Origin: Terracoccus luteus
GTDB lineage: Bacteria; Actinomycetota; Actinomycetes; Actinomycetales; Dermatophilaceae
Length of the DNA: 64,000 bases
Assembly (NCBI RefSeq): GCF_003635045.1
Contig: NZ_RBXT01000001.1
Location: 2,666,001-2,730,000 of the forward strand
Direction of reading: 5' to 3'
Position numbers and translations under genes: made by a program. Below the pieces are notes generated by a model, which was given only the letters and a program-made list of their open reading frames with translations, did not search any database and was not told the origin of the DNA. Positions 8,461-16,014 of the stretch are shown in pieces; within the stretch, counting starts at the first letter, position 1; every line of letters starts with the position of its first letter.

Positions 8461-8994
8461 ATGCGCCGGTTCGTCGTCCTCCTGCTCGCCCTCGGCGCCG
8501 TCGTCGGGATGCCGCTCAGCGCGTCGGCGCACGACGTGCTCGAGAGCACCAACCCCGCCGACGGGGCCACGGTCGAGCGCATGCCGGCCGCCGTCGTGCT
8601 CACCTTCTCCGAGGACCCGCTGCCTCTCGGCACCCAGCTGCTCGTGCGCGGCCCCGGCGGCGACGTCGCCGAGGGGAAGCCGACCGTCAGTGGTCGCGAG
8701 GTGCGCCAGGCGGTCTCGTCGAGCGCACCGGGTGGCGACTACACGGTGACGTACCGCGTCACGAGCGACGACGGTCACCCCGTGAGCGGCACGTTCGCGT
8801 TCCGGGCCACGACCGGCCTCGACGGGTCGGCGGCGCCGGCCGCCACGGGCCCCGTCGGCGGGTCCGCGTCGGCGGCGCAGCCGGACGGGGGCGGCTCCTC
8901 GCTGCCGATCGTCGTGGGCCTCGCCGTCGTGCTCGTCGTCGTGCTCGTCGCGGTGGGCCTGCTGCTGCGCCGCCGTCGGCCCACCTCCGCCTGA
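8461..8994 (+). CDS. CopC-domain copper resistance protein, membrane anchored
   Basis: A signal peptide (MRRFVVLLLALGAVVGMPLSASA) is followed by the mature N-terminus HDVLESTNPADGATVERMP. The mature His1 and the His in SDDGHPVSGTFAF are the positions that bind Cu(II) in CopC proteins. The CopC beta-sandwich covers about residues 24-120. A Gly/Ala-rich linker, one transmembrane helix (LPIVVGLAVVLVVVLVAVGL) and a basic tail follow. The 177-residue protein is thus exported and held in the membrane. No copD partner is adjacent. It converges on the P450 gene with 17 nt between stops. Confidence 0.88.
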   Translation: MRRFVVLLLALGAVVGMPLSASAHDVLESTNPADGATVERMPAAVVLTFSEDPLPLGTQLLVRGPGGDVAEGKPTVSGREVRQAVSSSAPGGDYTVTYRVTSDDGHPVSGTFAFRATTGLDGSAAPAATGPVGGSASAAQPDGGGSSLPIVVGLAVVLVVVLVAVGLLLRRRRPTSA

Positions 8995-9011
8995 CCCGGC
9001 CTGAGCCTGCC

Positions 9012-10259
9012 TCAGCCCCTCGTCTCGCTCGTCGCGGCCGCTTCGGCGCGTCTCGCCACGACGAGGGTCTCGTAGCCGCGCAGGACGAAGGTCGGGCGGC
9101 GGTGGGCCTCGACCACCTCGACCGGGCCGGTGCGCCGGAGCAGCGCCCGGACGCTCTCCTGCAGCTCGAGGCGCGCCAACGGGGCGCCGAGGCAGAAGTG
9201 GATGCCGGCCCCGAACGCGAGGTGCGGGTTGGGGTCGCGGTCGGCGCGGAAGGCGTCGGGCTCGTCGAACACCTGGGGGTCCCGGGCTGCCGCACCGAGC
9301 AGGGCCGCGACCTTCTGGCCCTGTCGGATCGTGACGCCGTGCAGGGCGACGTCCTCGGTCGCGGTGCGCTCGAAGAGGTGCAGCGGGGCGTCGTGGCGCA
9401 GCATCTCCTCGACGAGCCGCTGCACGACGGCGTCGTCGTCGAGCCCGGCCACGACCGCGTCGAGCTGGTCGGGCGCGGCGAGCAGCGAGGCCACACCGTT
9501 GCCGAAGCCGTTCACGCTCGCCTCGTGCCCGGCGTTGAGCAGCAGCACGACCGTGGCGACGAGCTCGCGGGGGCTGAGTCGGTCGGAGCCGTCACGGGCC
9601 TCGACGAGCGACGTGAGCAGGTCGTCGCCGGGCTCCCCGCGGCGCTGCTCGGCGAGCTGCTCGACGTACGAGGCGAACTCGTGGCTGGCCACCTGTGCGC
9701 GCTGCTGCGCCTCCGGTGACGGACCGACCTCGTACATGGCGACGATGGCCTGAGACCAGTCACGCAGCCGCTTCCAGTCGGAGGTCGGCGCACCGAGCAG
9801 CTCGCAGATGACGAGCACCGGCAGCGGCTCGGCGAACCGGGCGATGAGGTCGACGCGTCCGGTCGCGTCGAGCTCGGCCACCGCGTCGTCGGCGAGCCCG
9901 CCCGCCAGCTCGACGACCCTCGGCCGCAGCCGCTCGACGTGGCCCCGGCCGAAGGCGCCGGCCACGAGGCGGCGCAGCCGGGTGTGCTTCGGCGGCTCGG
10001 AGTCGAGGATGGAGTCGGCGTGCAGCCAGTCGAAGACGGTCCACGGGTCGTCGTGGCCGGCGGCCCGCTCGCGGAAGACGCGGCCCAGGCCGCGGTGGCG
10101 CAGCACGTCGCTGGCCGCCCGGTGGGTCGTCGTCACCCACTCGCCCAGTCCGTCGTGCCAGACGATCGGCGCCTCGGAGCGCGCGGAGGCCAAACCCGGG
10201 TAGGGGTCGGCGAGGAAGGCGGGGTCGGACAGCTCGAACGGTGCGCTCACGGGCGACAC
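9012..10259 (-). CDS. Cytochrome P450
   Basis: This 415-residue soluble bacterial P450 has the heme-binding loop FGAGIHFCLGAPLARLELQ with the Cys thiolate ligand, the ExxR motif in EEMLRHDAP, and the I-helix oxygen-activation segment LLLNAGHEASVN. In that segment the more usual Thr region reads AS. It should hydroxylate a small organic substrate using electrons from ferredoxin; no ferredoxin or reductase gene is adjacent. GTG codons at 10259 and 10250 are both possible starts. The preceding small ORF at 10247-10462 overlaps the start by 13 nt on the same strand. Confidence 0.92.
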   Translation of the reverse strand: MSPVSAPFELSDPAFLADPYPGLASARSEAPIVWHDGLGEWVTTTHRAASDVLRHRGLGRVFRERAAGHDDPWTVFDWLHADSILDSEPPKHTRLRRLVAGAFGRGHVERLRPRVVELAGGLADDAVAELDATGRVDLIARFAEPLPVLVICELLGAPTSDWKRLRDWSQAIVAMYEVGPSPEAQQRAQVASHEFASYVEQLAEQRRGEPGDDLLTSLVEARDGSDRLSPRELVATVVLLLNAGHEASVNGFGNGVASLLAAPDQLDAVVAGLDDDAVVQRLVEEMLRHDAPLHLFERTATEDVALHGVTIRQGQKVAALLGAAARDPQVFDEPDAFRADRDPNPHLAFGAGIHFCLGAPLARLELQESVRALLRRTGPVEVVEAHRRPTFVLRGYETLVVARRAEAAATSETRG

Positions 10260-10462
10260 TCTGCCGCACGCCCGACGGCGCGGCCGCCGACCTCCCCGGA
10301 GCTGGGCGGCGTCGCCTCGGGTGAGGGGGTCGGGCCCGCCTCCTGCGCCGTGACGAGCAGGTCGTGGGTGAACTGCGCCGCGCCGACGTCGGACGTCCGG
10401 GAGGTGAGGTCGGCCAGGGCCTCCTCGTCGTCCGGCCCTGCGAGCCGGACCGTCACGTCCAC
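10247..10462 (-). CDS. Small hypothetical protein upstream of the P450
   Basis: A 71-codon frame starting at GTG 10462 encodes MDVTVRLAGPDDEEALADLTS followed by a less ordered, Pro/Ala-rich C-terminus. It fits between the three-helix protein gene (15 nt upstream) and the P450 (13-nt overlap), so it may be the middle gene of a three-gene unit. The N-terminus faintly recalls small effector-associated components, but the similarity is too weak to name. It could also be untranslated leader. Confidence 0.35.
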   Translation of the reverse strand: MDVTVRLAGPDDEEALADLTSRTSDVGAAQFTHDLLVTAQEAGPTPSPEATPPSSGEVGGRAVGRAAECRP

Positions 10463-10477
10463 CTCGCCAAGCCCCCG

Positions 10478-10759
10478 TCAGACCGGCTCGTCGGCCTCGG
10501 GCCCGCGCGAGGCGAAGGCCGCGATGCGGTCGCGCGCCGCGTGCTCGACGAGCACCGGGACGTAGTCGCGGATCGGTCCGTCGAGGTGCACGTGCTCGAG
10601 ACGCACCGCCGCCTCGATCACCGTCGGGTCGACGGACGGGAACCGCTCGGCCAGGCGGGCGTAGACGTGGGTCAGCGCCTGCCGCTCCTGCTCGACCGGG
10701 CCCGGCTCCGGCCCGGCGTCCACGTCGGGCCGGGGGTGGTCGGCAGGGTCGGCGGGCAT
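10478..10759 (-). CDS. Small three-helix-bundle dimerization-type protein
   Basis: The 93-residue protein has a disordered, Asp/Pro-rich N-terminus and a helical core (QERQALTHVYARLAERFPSVDPTVIEAAVRLEHVHLDGPIRDYVPVLVEHAARDRI, given here only to show helices about residues 28-80). This pattern matches small actinobacterial proteins described as having a three-helix-bundle dimerization domain. I use the ATG at 10759; the longer upstream frame runs into the inverted repeat at 10815-10884. No enzymatic motif is seen. A role as a regulator or adaptor for the downstream genes is speculation. Confidence 0.6.
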   Translation of the reverse strand: MPADPADHPRPDVDAGPEPGPVEQERQALTHVYARLAERFPSVDPTVIEAAVRLEHVHLDGPIRDYVPVLVEHAARDRIAAFASRGPEADEPV

Positions 10760-10814
10760 CTCCCGAGGGTGACGCCGTCGGACCCGAGCGTCAACCGTCT
10801 GCCCCGTCAGGTGG

Positions 10815-10884
10815 CGAACACACCGAGCAATGTCCAGATCGGCGAGCTGCAACCCGCCTATCTGGACATTGCTCGGTGTGTTCG
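10815..10884 (+). repeat. Perfect 25-bp inverted repeat (possible terminator or palindromic element)
   Basis: Arms 10815-10839 and 10860-10884 are exact reverse complements, separated by 20 bp that can add a further GGCG/CGCC pairing. The arms contain ACACCGAGCAATGTCCAGAT, which is clearly less GC-rich than the surrounding DNA. The repeat lies 41 bp past the stop of the minus-strand gene at 10926-11582 and 55 bp before the start at 10759. Confidence 0.85.
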
Positions 10885-10925
10885 TCGACGGGGTCGGCCG
10901 GCGGGTGGTCGGCGGTCCGGGGCCG

Positions 10926-11582
10926 TCAGTCGGTGGTGCGGAGCCGGTACCCGACGTCGGGGGCCATGTCGTCGAGGAAGCCGACGATGCTGTCGACGTG
11001 GTCGGCCACGCTCGACTCCACCGGGCCGGCGAAGCCGGCGAGAAAACCGTGCGGTCCGCCGGGGGCGTCCGGCCACTCGTAGTCGTAGGTACCGGGCTCG
11101 GCGAGCCTCGGGCGCACGACGAAGCGCTCGCCGCGCACCGTCAGCCGCAGCTCGTGGTCGACCACCCACGGACGCGAGGCACGCGACGGCTCGCGGACGG
11201 CATCCGGGCGGGGTGGGACGAGCGACACACGCGGGGTCGGATCCCCGGCCACCGGGTCGGCGAACAAGGCCGTCACCCGGTCGAGCTCGCTCGCGGCGGT
11301 GATGTCGAGACCGACGGTGCCGTCTGGCGTGGTCAGGGTGAGACCGTCGGGGTCGGCCGCGAGCGAGCAGTCGCCGAGCGGCCACCGGTGCACGGGCAGG
11401 GGCGAGGTGAACCACGGGCGGCGGCTCCCCGAGCGCCAGAGGGACCGGTCGGTCACGAGGTAGACGTGGATGCCGGTCAGCCCGTCGCCGGGTCGGTGCG
11501 AGGCCGTGAAGGAGTCGAGGTCCAGCTCGCCGACGGCCCTCGCCTCGGCGACGAGTTCGCGGTGCGCGACCTTGAGCGACAT
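10926..11582 (-). CDS. Hypothetical protein, function unknown
   Basis: The 218-residue soluble protein starts MSLKVAHRELVAEARAVGEL. It contains an SLWRSGSRRPWFTSPLPVHRWPLGDC segment, a predicted beta-rich middle (LSLAADPDGLTLTTPDGTVG-like pattern) and ends DDMAPDVGYRLRTTD. No signal peptide, membrane helix or catalytic motif is apparent, and I do not recognise the family. The start is supported by CATACT 6 nt upstream. It is divergent from the LanC-like gene with 60 bp between starts, so the two could share control. The 25-bp inverted repeat downstream may end its transcript. Confidence 0.7.
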   Translation of the reverse strand: MSLKVAHRELVAEARAVGELDLDSFTASHRPGDGLTGIHVYLVTDRSLWRSGSRRPWFTSPLPVHRWPLGDCSLAADPDGLTLTTPDGTVGLDITAASELDRVTALFADPVAGDPTPRVSLVPPRPDAVREPSRASRPWVVDHELRLTVRGERFVVRPRLAEPGTYDYEWPDAPGGPHGFLAGFAGPVESSVADHVDSIVGFLDDMAPDVGYRLRTTD

Positions 11583-11588
11583 GCGGCG

Positions 11589-11594
11589 AGTATG
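11589..11594 (-). promoter_or_regulatory. -10 box of the gene at 10926-11582
   Basis: On the minus strand CATACT lies 6 nt before the ATG at 11582, suggesting a leaderless transcript. Confidence 0.5.
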
Positions 11595-11630
11595 GCGGAG
11601 GTCGCGGGCCCGTGCCCGGTGGCGCGGGGC

Positions 11631-11636
11631 TAGGTT
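11631..11636 (+). promoter_or_regulatory. -10 box of the LanC-like gene
   Basis: TAGGTT lies 6 nt before the GTG at 11643. No Shine-Dalgarno is seen, so a leaderless start is likely. Confidence 0.5.
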
Positions 11637-11642
11637 CGGCAC

Positions 11643-12920
11643 GTGGGCACCCCGGGCTCGGACCGCGCTGCCGTCGCCGAGGACCTCGCCCGGCGAGCGG
11701 TCGACTGGCTCGTGGCGGCACGGGAGCAGCAGGCGGACCGGGTGTCGACGGTCGGCAGCGACCCCGACCCGTCCCTCTACTCCGGGGACGCCGGGGTGCT
11801 GCTGGCCCTGCACGAGGCGGCCGAGCACACCGGGTCGGCTCGGCTGCGCCGCCTCGTCGACGAGGGCGCCGACCGTCTCGCCGCACAGGTCGACGACGTC
11901 GACGTCTCCTCGCTCTACTTCGGGCTGACCGGCATCGCCTTCACCCTGCACGTCCTGATGCGCGAGGACGCAGCCGCGCACGCGCTCCGGCTGGTCCGCA
12001 GTCGCGCGGTCGACGGCCGCTGGGGGCCCATGTTCGAGCTGCTGGCCGGCAACGCCGGGATCGCCCTGGGCGCCCTCCGCGCGGGTGACCACGACCTCGC
12101 CGTCGCGGCGGTCGAGCACTACCTCTCCGAGGCCACCCCGACGGCATCCGGCGTGAACTGGGCGGTGCGCCCCACCCCGGCGAGATCGCACCACGTGGCG
12201 CACGGCACCCTCGGCATCGTGCTGGCCCTGGGCACGGTCGGCTCGGAGGTCGGACGCGGCGACCTCGTCGAGCTCGCGCTGCGGGGAGCCGCCGACGTGG
12301 TCGGCCGCGACGAGCAGGGCCCCGAGGGCTTCCTCGTCCCCCACTCCGACCCACCCCACCGCCCCGACCTCATCGAGCGCTACAGCCTCGGGTGGTGCAA
12401 CGGGCCGGCCGGCGACGCGCAGACCTTCCGGCTGCTGCACCAGGTCACCGGCGACGACCGCTGGCGCGCGCTCGGTGACAGGTGCTGGCACACGGTCGTG
12501 ACCTCCGGCCTGCCGGCGCGCCTGCGTCCGGGGTTCTGGGACAACAGCGGTCGCTGCTGCGGCACCGCCGGAGTGCTGGCCCTCGCGCTCGACCGCGTGG
12601 TGGAGCGGGGCGACCACGGCGACCACGGCGGCCACGGCGGCCACGAGGACCCCGGCGTCTTCGCCGACGTGCTCGTCGACGACCTCCTCGCCCGCGCGAC
12701 CGTCGACGAGGACGGGGCCCGGTGGAGCAACCACGAGCACCGGGACGACCCGCCCGACCTCCGGCCCGAGCGCGGCTGGGCGATGGGCTCGGCCGGCATC
12801 GTGCGTGAGCTGCTGCGGTACGCCCGCGTCCGCGTCGGTCGTGACGACGCCTACGCCGTGCCGTGGCCCGACCACCCGACCCGGCCACGACGGCATCCGG
12901 CGGGCATACTCGGAGCATGA
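11643..12920 (+). CDS. LanC-like (lanthionine synthetase C family) protein, stand-alone
   Basis: The 425-residue protein folds as an alpha/alpha toroid with repeated Gly-rich turns ([53 protein letters not shown]). It keeps the LanC zinc ligands: Cys in [11 protein letters not shown], the Cys-Cys of [11 protein letters not shown], and a downstream His (NHEHR region). LanC enzymes add Cys thiols to dehydrated Ser/Thr in lanthipeptides. No precursor peptide, LanB dehydratase, protease or exporter is nearby, so its substrate is unknown; LanC-like glutathione-type functions are an alternative. A His-rich insert ([16 protein letters not shown]) lies at about residues 323-338. The stop overlaps nuoD by 4 nt (ATGA). 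Confidence 0.85.
   Translation: MGTPGSDRAAVAEDLARRAVDWLVAAREQQADRVSTVGSDPDPSLYSGDAGVLLALHEAAEHTGSARLRRLVDEGADRLAAQVDDVDVSSLYFGLTGIAFTLHVLMREDAAAHALRLVRSRAVDGRWGPMFELLAGNAGIALGALRAGDHDLAVAAVEHYLSEATPTASGVNWAVRPTPARSHHVAHGTLGIVLALGTVGSEVGRGDLVELALRGAADVVGRDEQGPEGFLVPHSDPPHRPDLIERYSLGWCNGPAGDAQTFRLLHQVTGDDRWRALGDRCWHTVVTSGLPARLRPGFWDNSGRCCGTAGVLALALDRVVERGDHGDHGGHGGHEDPGVFADVLVDDLLARATVDEDGARWSNHEHRDDPPDLRPERGWAMGSAGIVRELLRYARVRVGRDDAYAVPWPDHPTRPRRHPAGILGA
12905..12910 (+). promoter_or_regulatory. -10 box of nuoD within the LanC-like gene end
   Basis: CATACT lies 6 nt before the nuoD ATG at 12917, inside the last codons of the LanC-like gene. It offers an independent leaderless start besides translational coupling. 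Confidence 0.4.
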
Positions 12921-14104
12921 CCGAGACGACGGCGGCCACCCGCGGGGGCGAGCGCGCCCTCACGGTCGGCGTCGGTGCGGGCGGGCTCGCGACCGCCGAC
13001 ATGGTGCTCAACATCGGCCCACAGCACCCGGCGACGCACGGGGTGCTCCGGCTGCGCATCGTCGTCGACGGCGAGCGCATCGTCAGTGCCGAACCGATCG
13101 TCGGCTACATGCACCGCGGCGCCGAGAAGCTGTTCGAGGTGCGCGACTACCGGCAGATCCTCGTGCTCGCCAACCGCCACGACTGGCTGAGCGCCTTCAG
13201 CAACGAGCTCGGGGTCGTGCTCGGGGTCGAGCAGCTGCTCGGCATGGAGGTGCCCGAGCGCGCGGTCTGGGCGCGCACCGTGCTGGCCGAGCTCAACCGG
13301 GTGCTCAACCACCTGATGTTCCTGGGCAGCTACCCGCTCGAGCTCGGCGCGATCACCCCCGTCTTCCACGCGTTCCGCGAGCGCGAGGAGCTGCAGGCCG
13401 TCATGGAGGAGATCTCCGGCGGGCGGATGCACTACATGTTCAACCGCGTCGGCGGCCTCAAGGAGGACCTCCCCGCCGGCTGGCTGGGTCGCGCGCACCA
13501 CGCCGTCGCGGCGGTGCGCCGCCGGCTGCCGGACCTCGAGCGGCTCATCGTCGGCAACGAGATCCTCGAGGCGCGCACCCGTGGCGTCGGGGTCCTGCCG
13601 CTCGAGGCGGTGCTCGCCCACGGCGTCAGCGGGCCGATCGGCCGGGCCAGCGGCCTCGACGTCGACCTCCGCCGCGACACCCCCTACCTCGCCTACGGTG
13701 AGCTCTTCCCCGACGGCGGCCCGGGCCGGGTCGTGACCCGTACCGCCGGCGACTGCCTCGCCCGGCTCGAGGTGCTGCTCGAGCAGGTGCACGTCTCGCT
13801 CGACCTCGCCGACGCCGCCCTCGACCGGCTCGCGCTGCTGCCGCAAGGGCCCGTCAACGTGCGGCTGCCCAAGGTGCTCAAGGTGCCCGAGGGCCACATC
13901 TACTGCGCCACCGAGAACCCGCTCGGCTTCAACGGCTACTACCTCGTCTCGCGCGGCGAGAAGACGCCGTGGCGGCTCAAGCTGCGCTCGGCCTCGTTCA
14001 ACAACGTCTCGGTGCTCGCGAGCATGCTGCCCGGCCAGCTCATCGCCGACATGGTGGCCATCCTCGGCTCGATGTTCTTCGTCGTTGGGGACATCGACAA
14101 GTGA
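12917..14104 (+). CDS. nuoD: NADH-quinone oxidoreductase subunit D, orphan copy
   Basis: The 395-residue protein matches the 49-kDa/NuoD subunit, which lines the quinone site of complex I. Motifs include [28 protein letters not shown] (residues 64-74, with the Arg67 equivalent to the methylated arginine of mitochondrial NDUFS2), [29 protein letters not shown], and the C-terminus [31 protein letters not shown]. No other nuo gene is in the window, so this is a detached copy. Such copies exist in other actinobacteria in addition to nuoA-N. The next gene starts inside its stop codon. Confidence 0.92.
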   Translation: MTETTAATRGGERALTVGVGAGGLATADMVLNIGPQHPATHGVLRLRIVVDGERIVSAEPIVGYMHRGAEKLFEVRDYRQILVLANRHDWLSAFSNELGVVLGVEQLLGMEVPERAVWARTVLAELNRVLNHLMFLGSYPLELGAITPVFHAFREREELQAVMEEISGGRMHYMFNRVGGLKEDLPAGWLGRAHHAVAAVRRRLPDLERLIVGNEILEARTRGVGVLPLEAVLAHGVSGPIGRASGLDVDLRRDTPYLAYGELFPDGGPGRVVTRTAGDCLARLEVLLEQVHVSLDLADAALDRLALLPQGPVNVRLPKVLKVPEGHIYCATENPLGFNGYYLVSRGEKTPWRLKLRSASFNNVSVLASMLPGQLIADMVAILGSMFFVVGDIDK

Positions 14105-14313
14105 GCGCACCGACGAACCGTCCCGGCCGTGCGACCTGGCTGCGCGCCACTGCCGTCCTCGCGATCACGGCGAGCGTGACGCTCGCGGCGGCCTGCAGCG
14201 ACGAGGACACCGTCGACACCGTGCCGCCGGCCTGGCCGACCCCCACGGTCGACCTGCCCACCGTGCCGGTGGTGCCCCTGCCGTCGGTGTCCGGGACGGG
14301 CGACCTTCCCTAG
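14101..14313 (+). CDS. Small lipoprotein coupled to nuoD
   Basis: The 70-residue product starts at the GTG overlapping the nuoD stop (GTGA). A basic N-terminus, a hydrophobic stretch and the lipobox TLAAAC predict lipid attachment at Cys32. The mature part is a short, Pro/Val-rich acidic peptide ([20 protein letters not shown]) with no recognisable domain. The overlap with nuoD implies coupled translation. It is too short for typical annotation filters but the signal is convincing. Confidence 0.65.
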   Translation: MSAPTNRPGRATWLRATAVLAITASVTLAAACSDEDTVDTVPPAWPTPTVDLPTVPVVPLPSVSGTGDLP

Positions 14314-14411
14314 GTCACCTCGTCGTACGTTCACGGATGCCGGGTGGCCCGCCGGGACGCCCGAGCACGGATGCCGGGCGGTCGGCTGTCCAGCCCGTGA
14401 CCGCCGTGCGA

Positions 14412-15344
14412 TCAGGAGCGCTCGGGCCCCAGGAGGCGACCACTGACGACCTCGACGACCGGACGGCCGTCGAGCGGCCGCGCCAGCCGGACCTCGGCCG
14501 GGGTCGCCATCAACATGGCCGGGCAGGCGGCGACCCCGCCCCACCCTCCCGTCGTCCCCCCGACCACCACGACGTCGTCGGCCTCCCACACGTGGGCCTG
14601 CAGGTCGACCTCGCAGGCGCTCGAGTACACACGCACGGTCAGCGAGGTCGGTCCCGTCGCCGTGGCGCTCGCGGCTCCGAGGAGGTCGCCGTCCTGCGGG
14701 CTCGGAGCACCCCCGGCTCCGGGGGCCTCGGTCAGCACTCCTGGCGGGAGCGCGACGACGACGAGGGGGTCGTCGATCCCGGACCCGGTGAATCGCCAGA
14801 CCGGAGCCGTCATCGCCCCGCGCTGGGTCAGCACGGAGACGGAGCCGCGCTCGGCACCGGTGACGGTCAGGCCGCACCGTTCCTGACCCCGCCCGCCGCA
14901 GGGCTGCAGGTGGGTGGCCAGCTCGAGGGTCTCGCGGGGCCCGAGGGTGACGACGTCCCGGGGCGCCAGGCCGGGCGGCCGCAGGGTCACCGGCCAGCCC
15001 GCTCCTGTGACCCGCGGGGAGAGTCGGACCAGCCCGGCGAAGAAGGTCTCCTTGGCCACGCCGTCGTCGCCGAAGCCGCCGCCGACCATGACGGGCTGCA
15101 TGAGCACGACGGCGTCGTGCAGGTGCTCCAGGGTGCCGCCGCTCCGCAGCGACGCGGCGGTCTGTTCGGCGCGCACCCGAAAGCGGTCGGGGGCCGCCAC
15201 GACCGGCAGGGCGGTCGGGCTCGAGGTCATGTCGACGCCCGGTCCGTGCGGCGCCTGGGTGGAGCAGCCGGCCCCCGACGCCGTCAGCGCCACGGCCGCC
15301 ACCGCCACCCACCACCGGGCCCTTCTCGAGCGCGAGCACGTCAC
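14412..15344 (-). CDS. Secreted lipoprotein, function unknown
   Basis: A 310-residue protein starts MTCSRSRRARWWVAVAAVALTASGAGCSTQ: basic region, hydrophobic helix and lipobox SGAGC with Cys at about residue 27. The mature part is predicted to be beta-rich, with repeated Thr/Val strands and three later pairs of Cys (QPCGGRGQERC, SSACEVD, VAACPAM) that could form disulfides outside the membrane. I do not recognise the family. It converges with the small lipoprotein gene at 14101-14313 with 98 bp between. That gap holds two copies of CACGGATGCCGGG. Confidence 0.75.
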   Translation of the reverse strand: MTCSRSRRARWWVAVAAVALTASGAGCSTQAPHGPGVDMTSSPTALPVVAAPDRFRVRAEQTAASLRSGGTLEHLHDAVVLMQPVMVGGGFGDDGVAKETFFAGLVRLSPRVTGAGWPVTLRPPGLAPRDVVTLGPRETLELATHLQPCGGRGQERCGLTVTGAERGSVSVLTQRGAMTAPVWRFTGSGIDDPLVVVALPPGVLTEAPGAGGAPSPQDGDLLGAASATATGPTSLTVRVYSSACEVDLQAHVWEADDVVVVGGTTGGWGGVAACPAMLMATPAEVRLARPLDGRPVVEVVSGRLLGPERS

Positions 15345-15449
15345 GCCTTAAGGACACCACAGGCGCCGGAACCGTTGCCAGACCCCGGGCAGTCACGTCT
15401 CGAGCACGACCCCGCCGCGCTCCGGCCCGCAGACCCGCGATGTGCGGCG

Positions 15450-15523
15450 GATCAACCGGCAGACCAGCTGGCGGCTGGTGTCGCCAGCGCAACACCACGT
15501 GCAAGGTGATCGGCCAGTTGATC
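15450..15523. other. Structured intergenic segment
   Basis: The 199-bp gap 15345-15543 contains nested inverted repeats. GATCAACCGGC at 15450-15460 pairs with GCCAGTTGATC at 15513-15523 (10 of 11), and inside are ACCAGC/GCTGGT (15463-15468 and 15474-15479) and alternative CTGGCG/CGCCAG pairing. No ORF is present. It may be a terminator of the DUF3180 transcript or a small palindromic element. Confidence 0.4.
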
Positions 15524-15543
15524 GAGCCGGCCCGGGGGGCGCA

Positions 15544-16014
15544 TCAGGAGCGGCGGTCGGCGTCCTCATCGTCGCGGGGCCGTACACGGCACCAGCGCTG
15601 TACGAGCATGCCGGCCGCCGAGAGCAGCGCGGCGACGACGTCGTGGGCCAGGAAGGGCCACACCCGCGCCTGCTGCGACTCGACGTCGATGTCGGGCAGC
15701 AGCACGAGCACGTTGGCCGCGTACCAGCCGACCAGCACCGCGCCGGTCAGGGCCGCGGCCTGGGCGAGCACGAGGGTCCGAGCCGCGCGCAGCGGGGTGA
15801 CGTGCGACAGCGCCTCGCCGTCGCGCACGCGCCGCACCTGCCACCCGGCCGCCACGAGGCCACCGGCGAGGAAGAGCATGGCGACGAGCCCGATCCACCC
15901 CTGGTCGGGCAGCCCGCCGGTCGCGGCCGCGCGCAGCCCGAGCCAGGCGATGCCCGTCGTGACGAGGGCGGCGATGACGAGCGTCGTGCCGCGGATGCCG
16001 GCGTGCGGGGTCAC
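15544..16014 (-). CDS. DUF3180 integral membrane protein
   Basis: The 156-residue protein has four predicted membrane helices: TTLVIAALVTTGIAWLGL, WIGLVAMLFLAGGLVAAGW, VLAQAAALTGAVLVGWY and a last helix around PFLAHDVVAALLSAAGML. It ends with an acidic, charged tail. DUF3180 proteins are found next to folate biosynthesis genes in Actinobacteria; their function is unknown. The GTG start at 16014 overlaps the folB/folK stop by 4 nt (GTGA), so it is the last gene of the fol operon. Confidence 0.85.
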   Translation of the reverse strand: MTPHAGIRGTTLVIAALVTTGIAWLGLRAAATGGLPDQGWIGLVAMLFLAGGLVAAGWQVRRVRDGEALSHVTPLRAARTLVLAQAAALTGAVLVGWYAANVLVLLPDIDVESQQARVWPFLAHDVVAALLSAAGMLVQRWCRVRPRDDEDADRRS

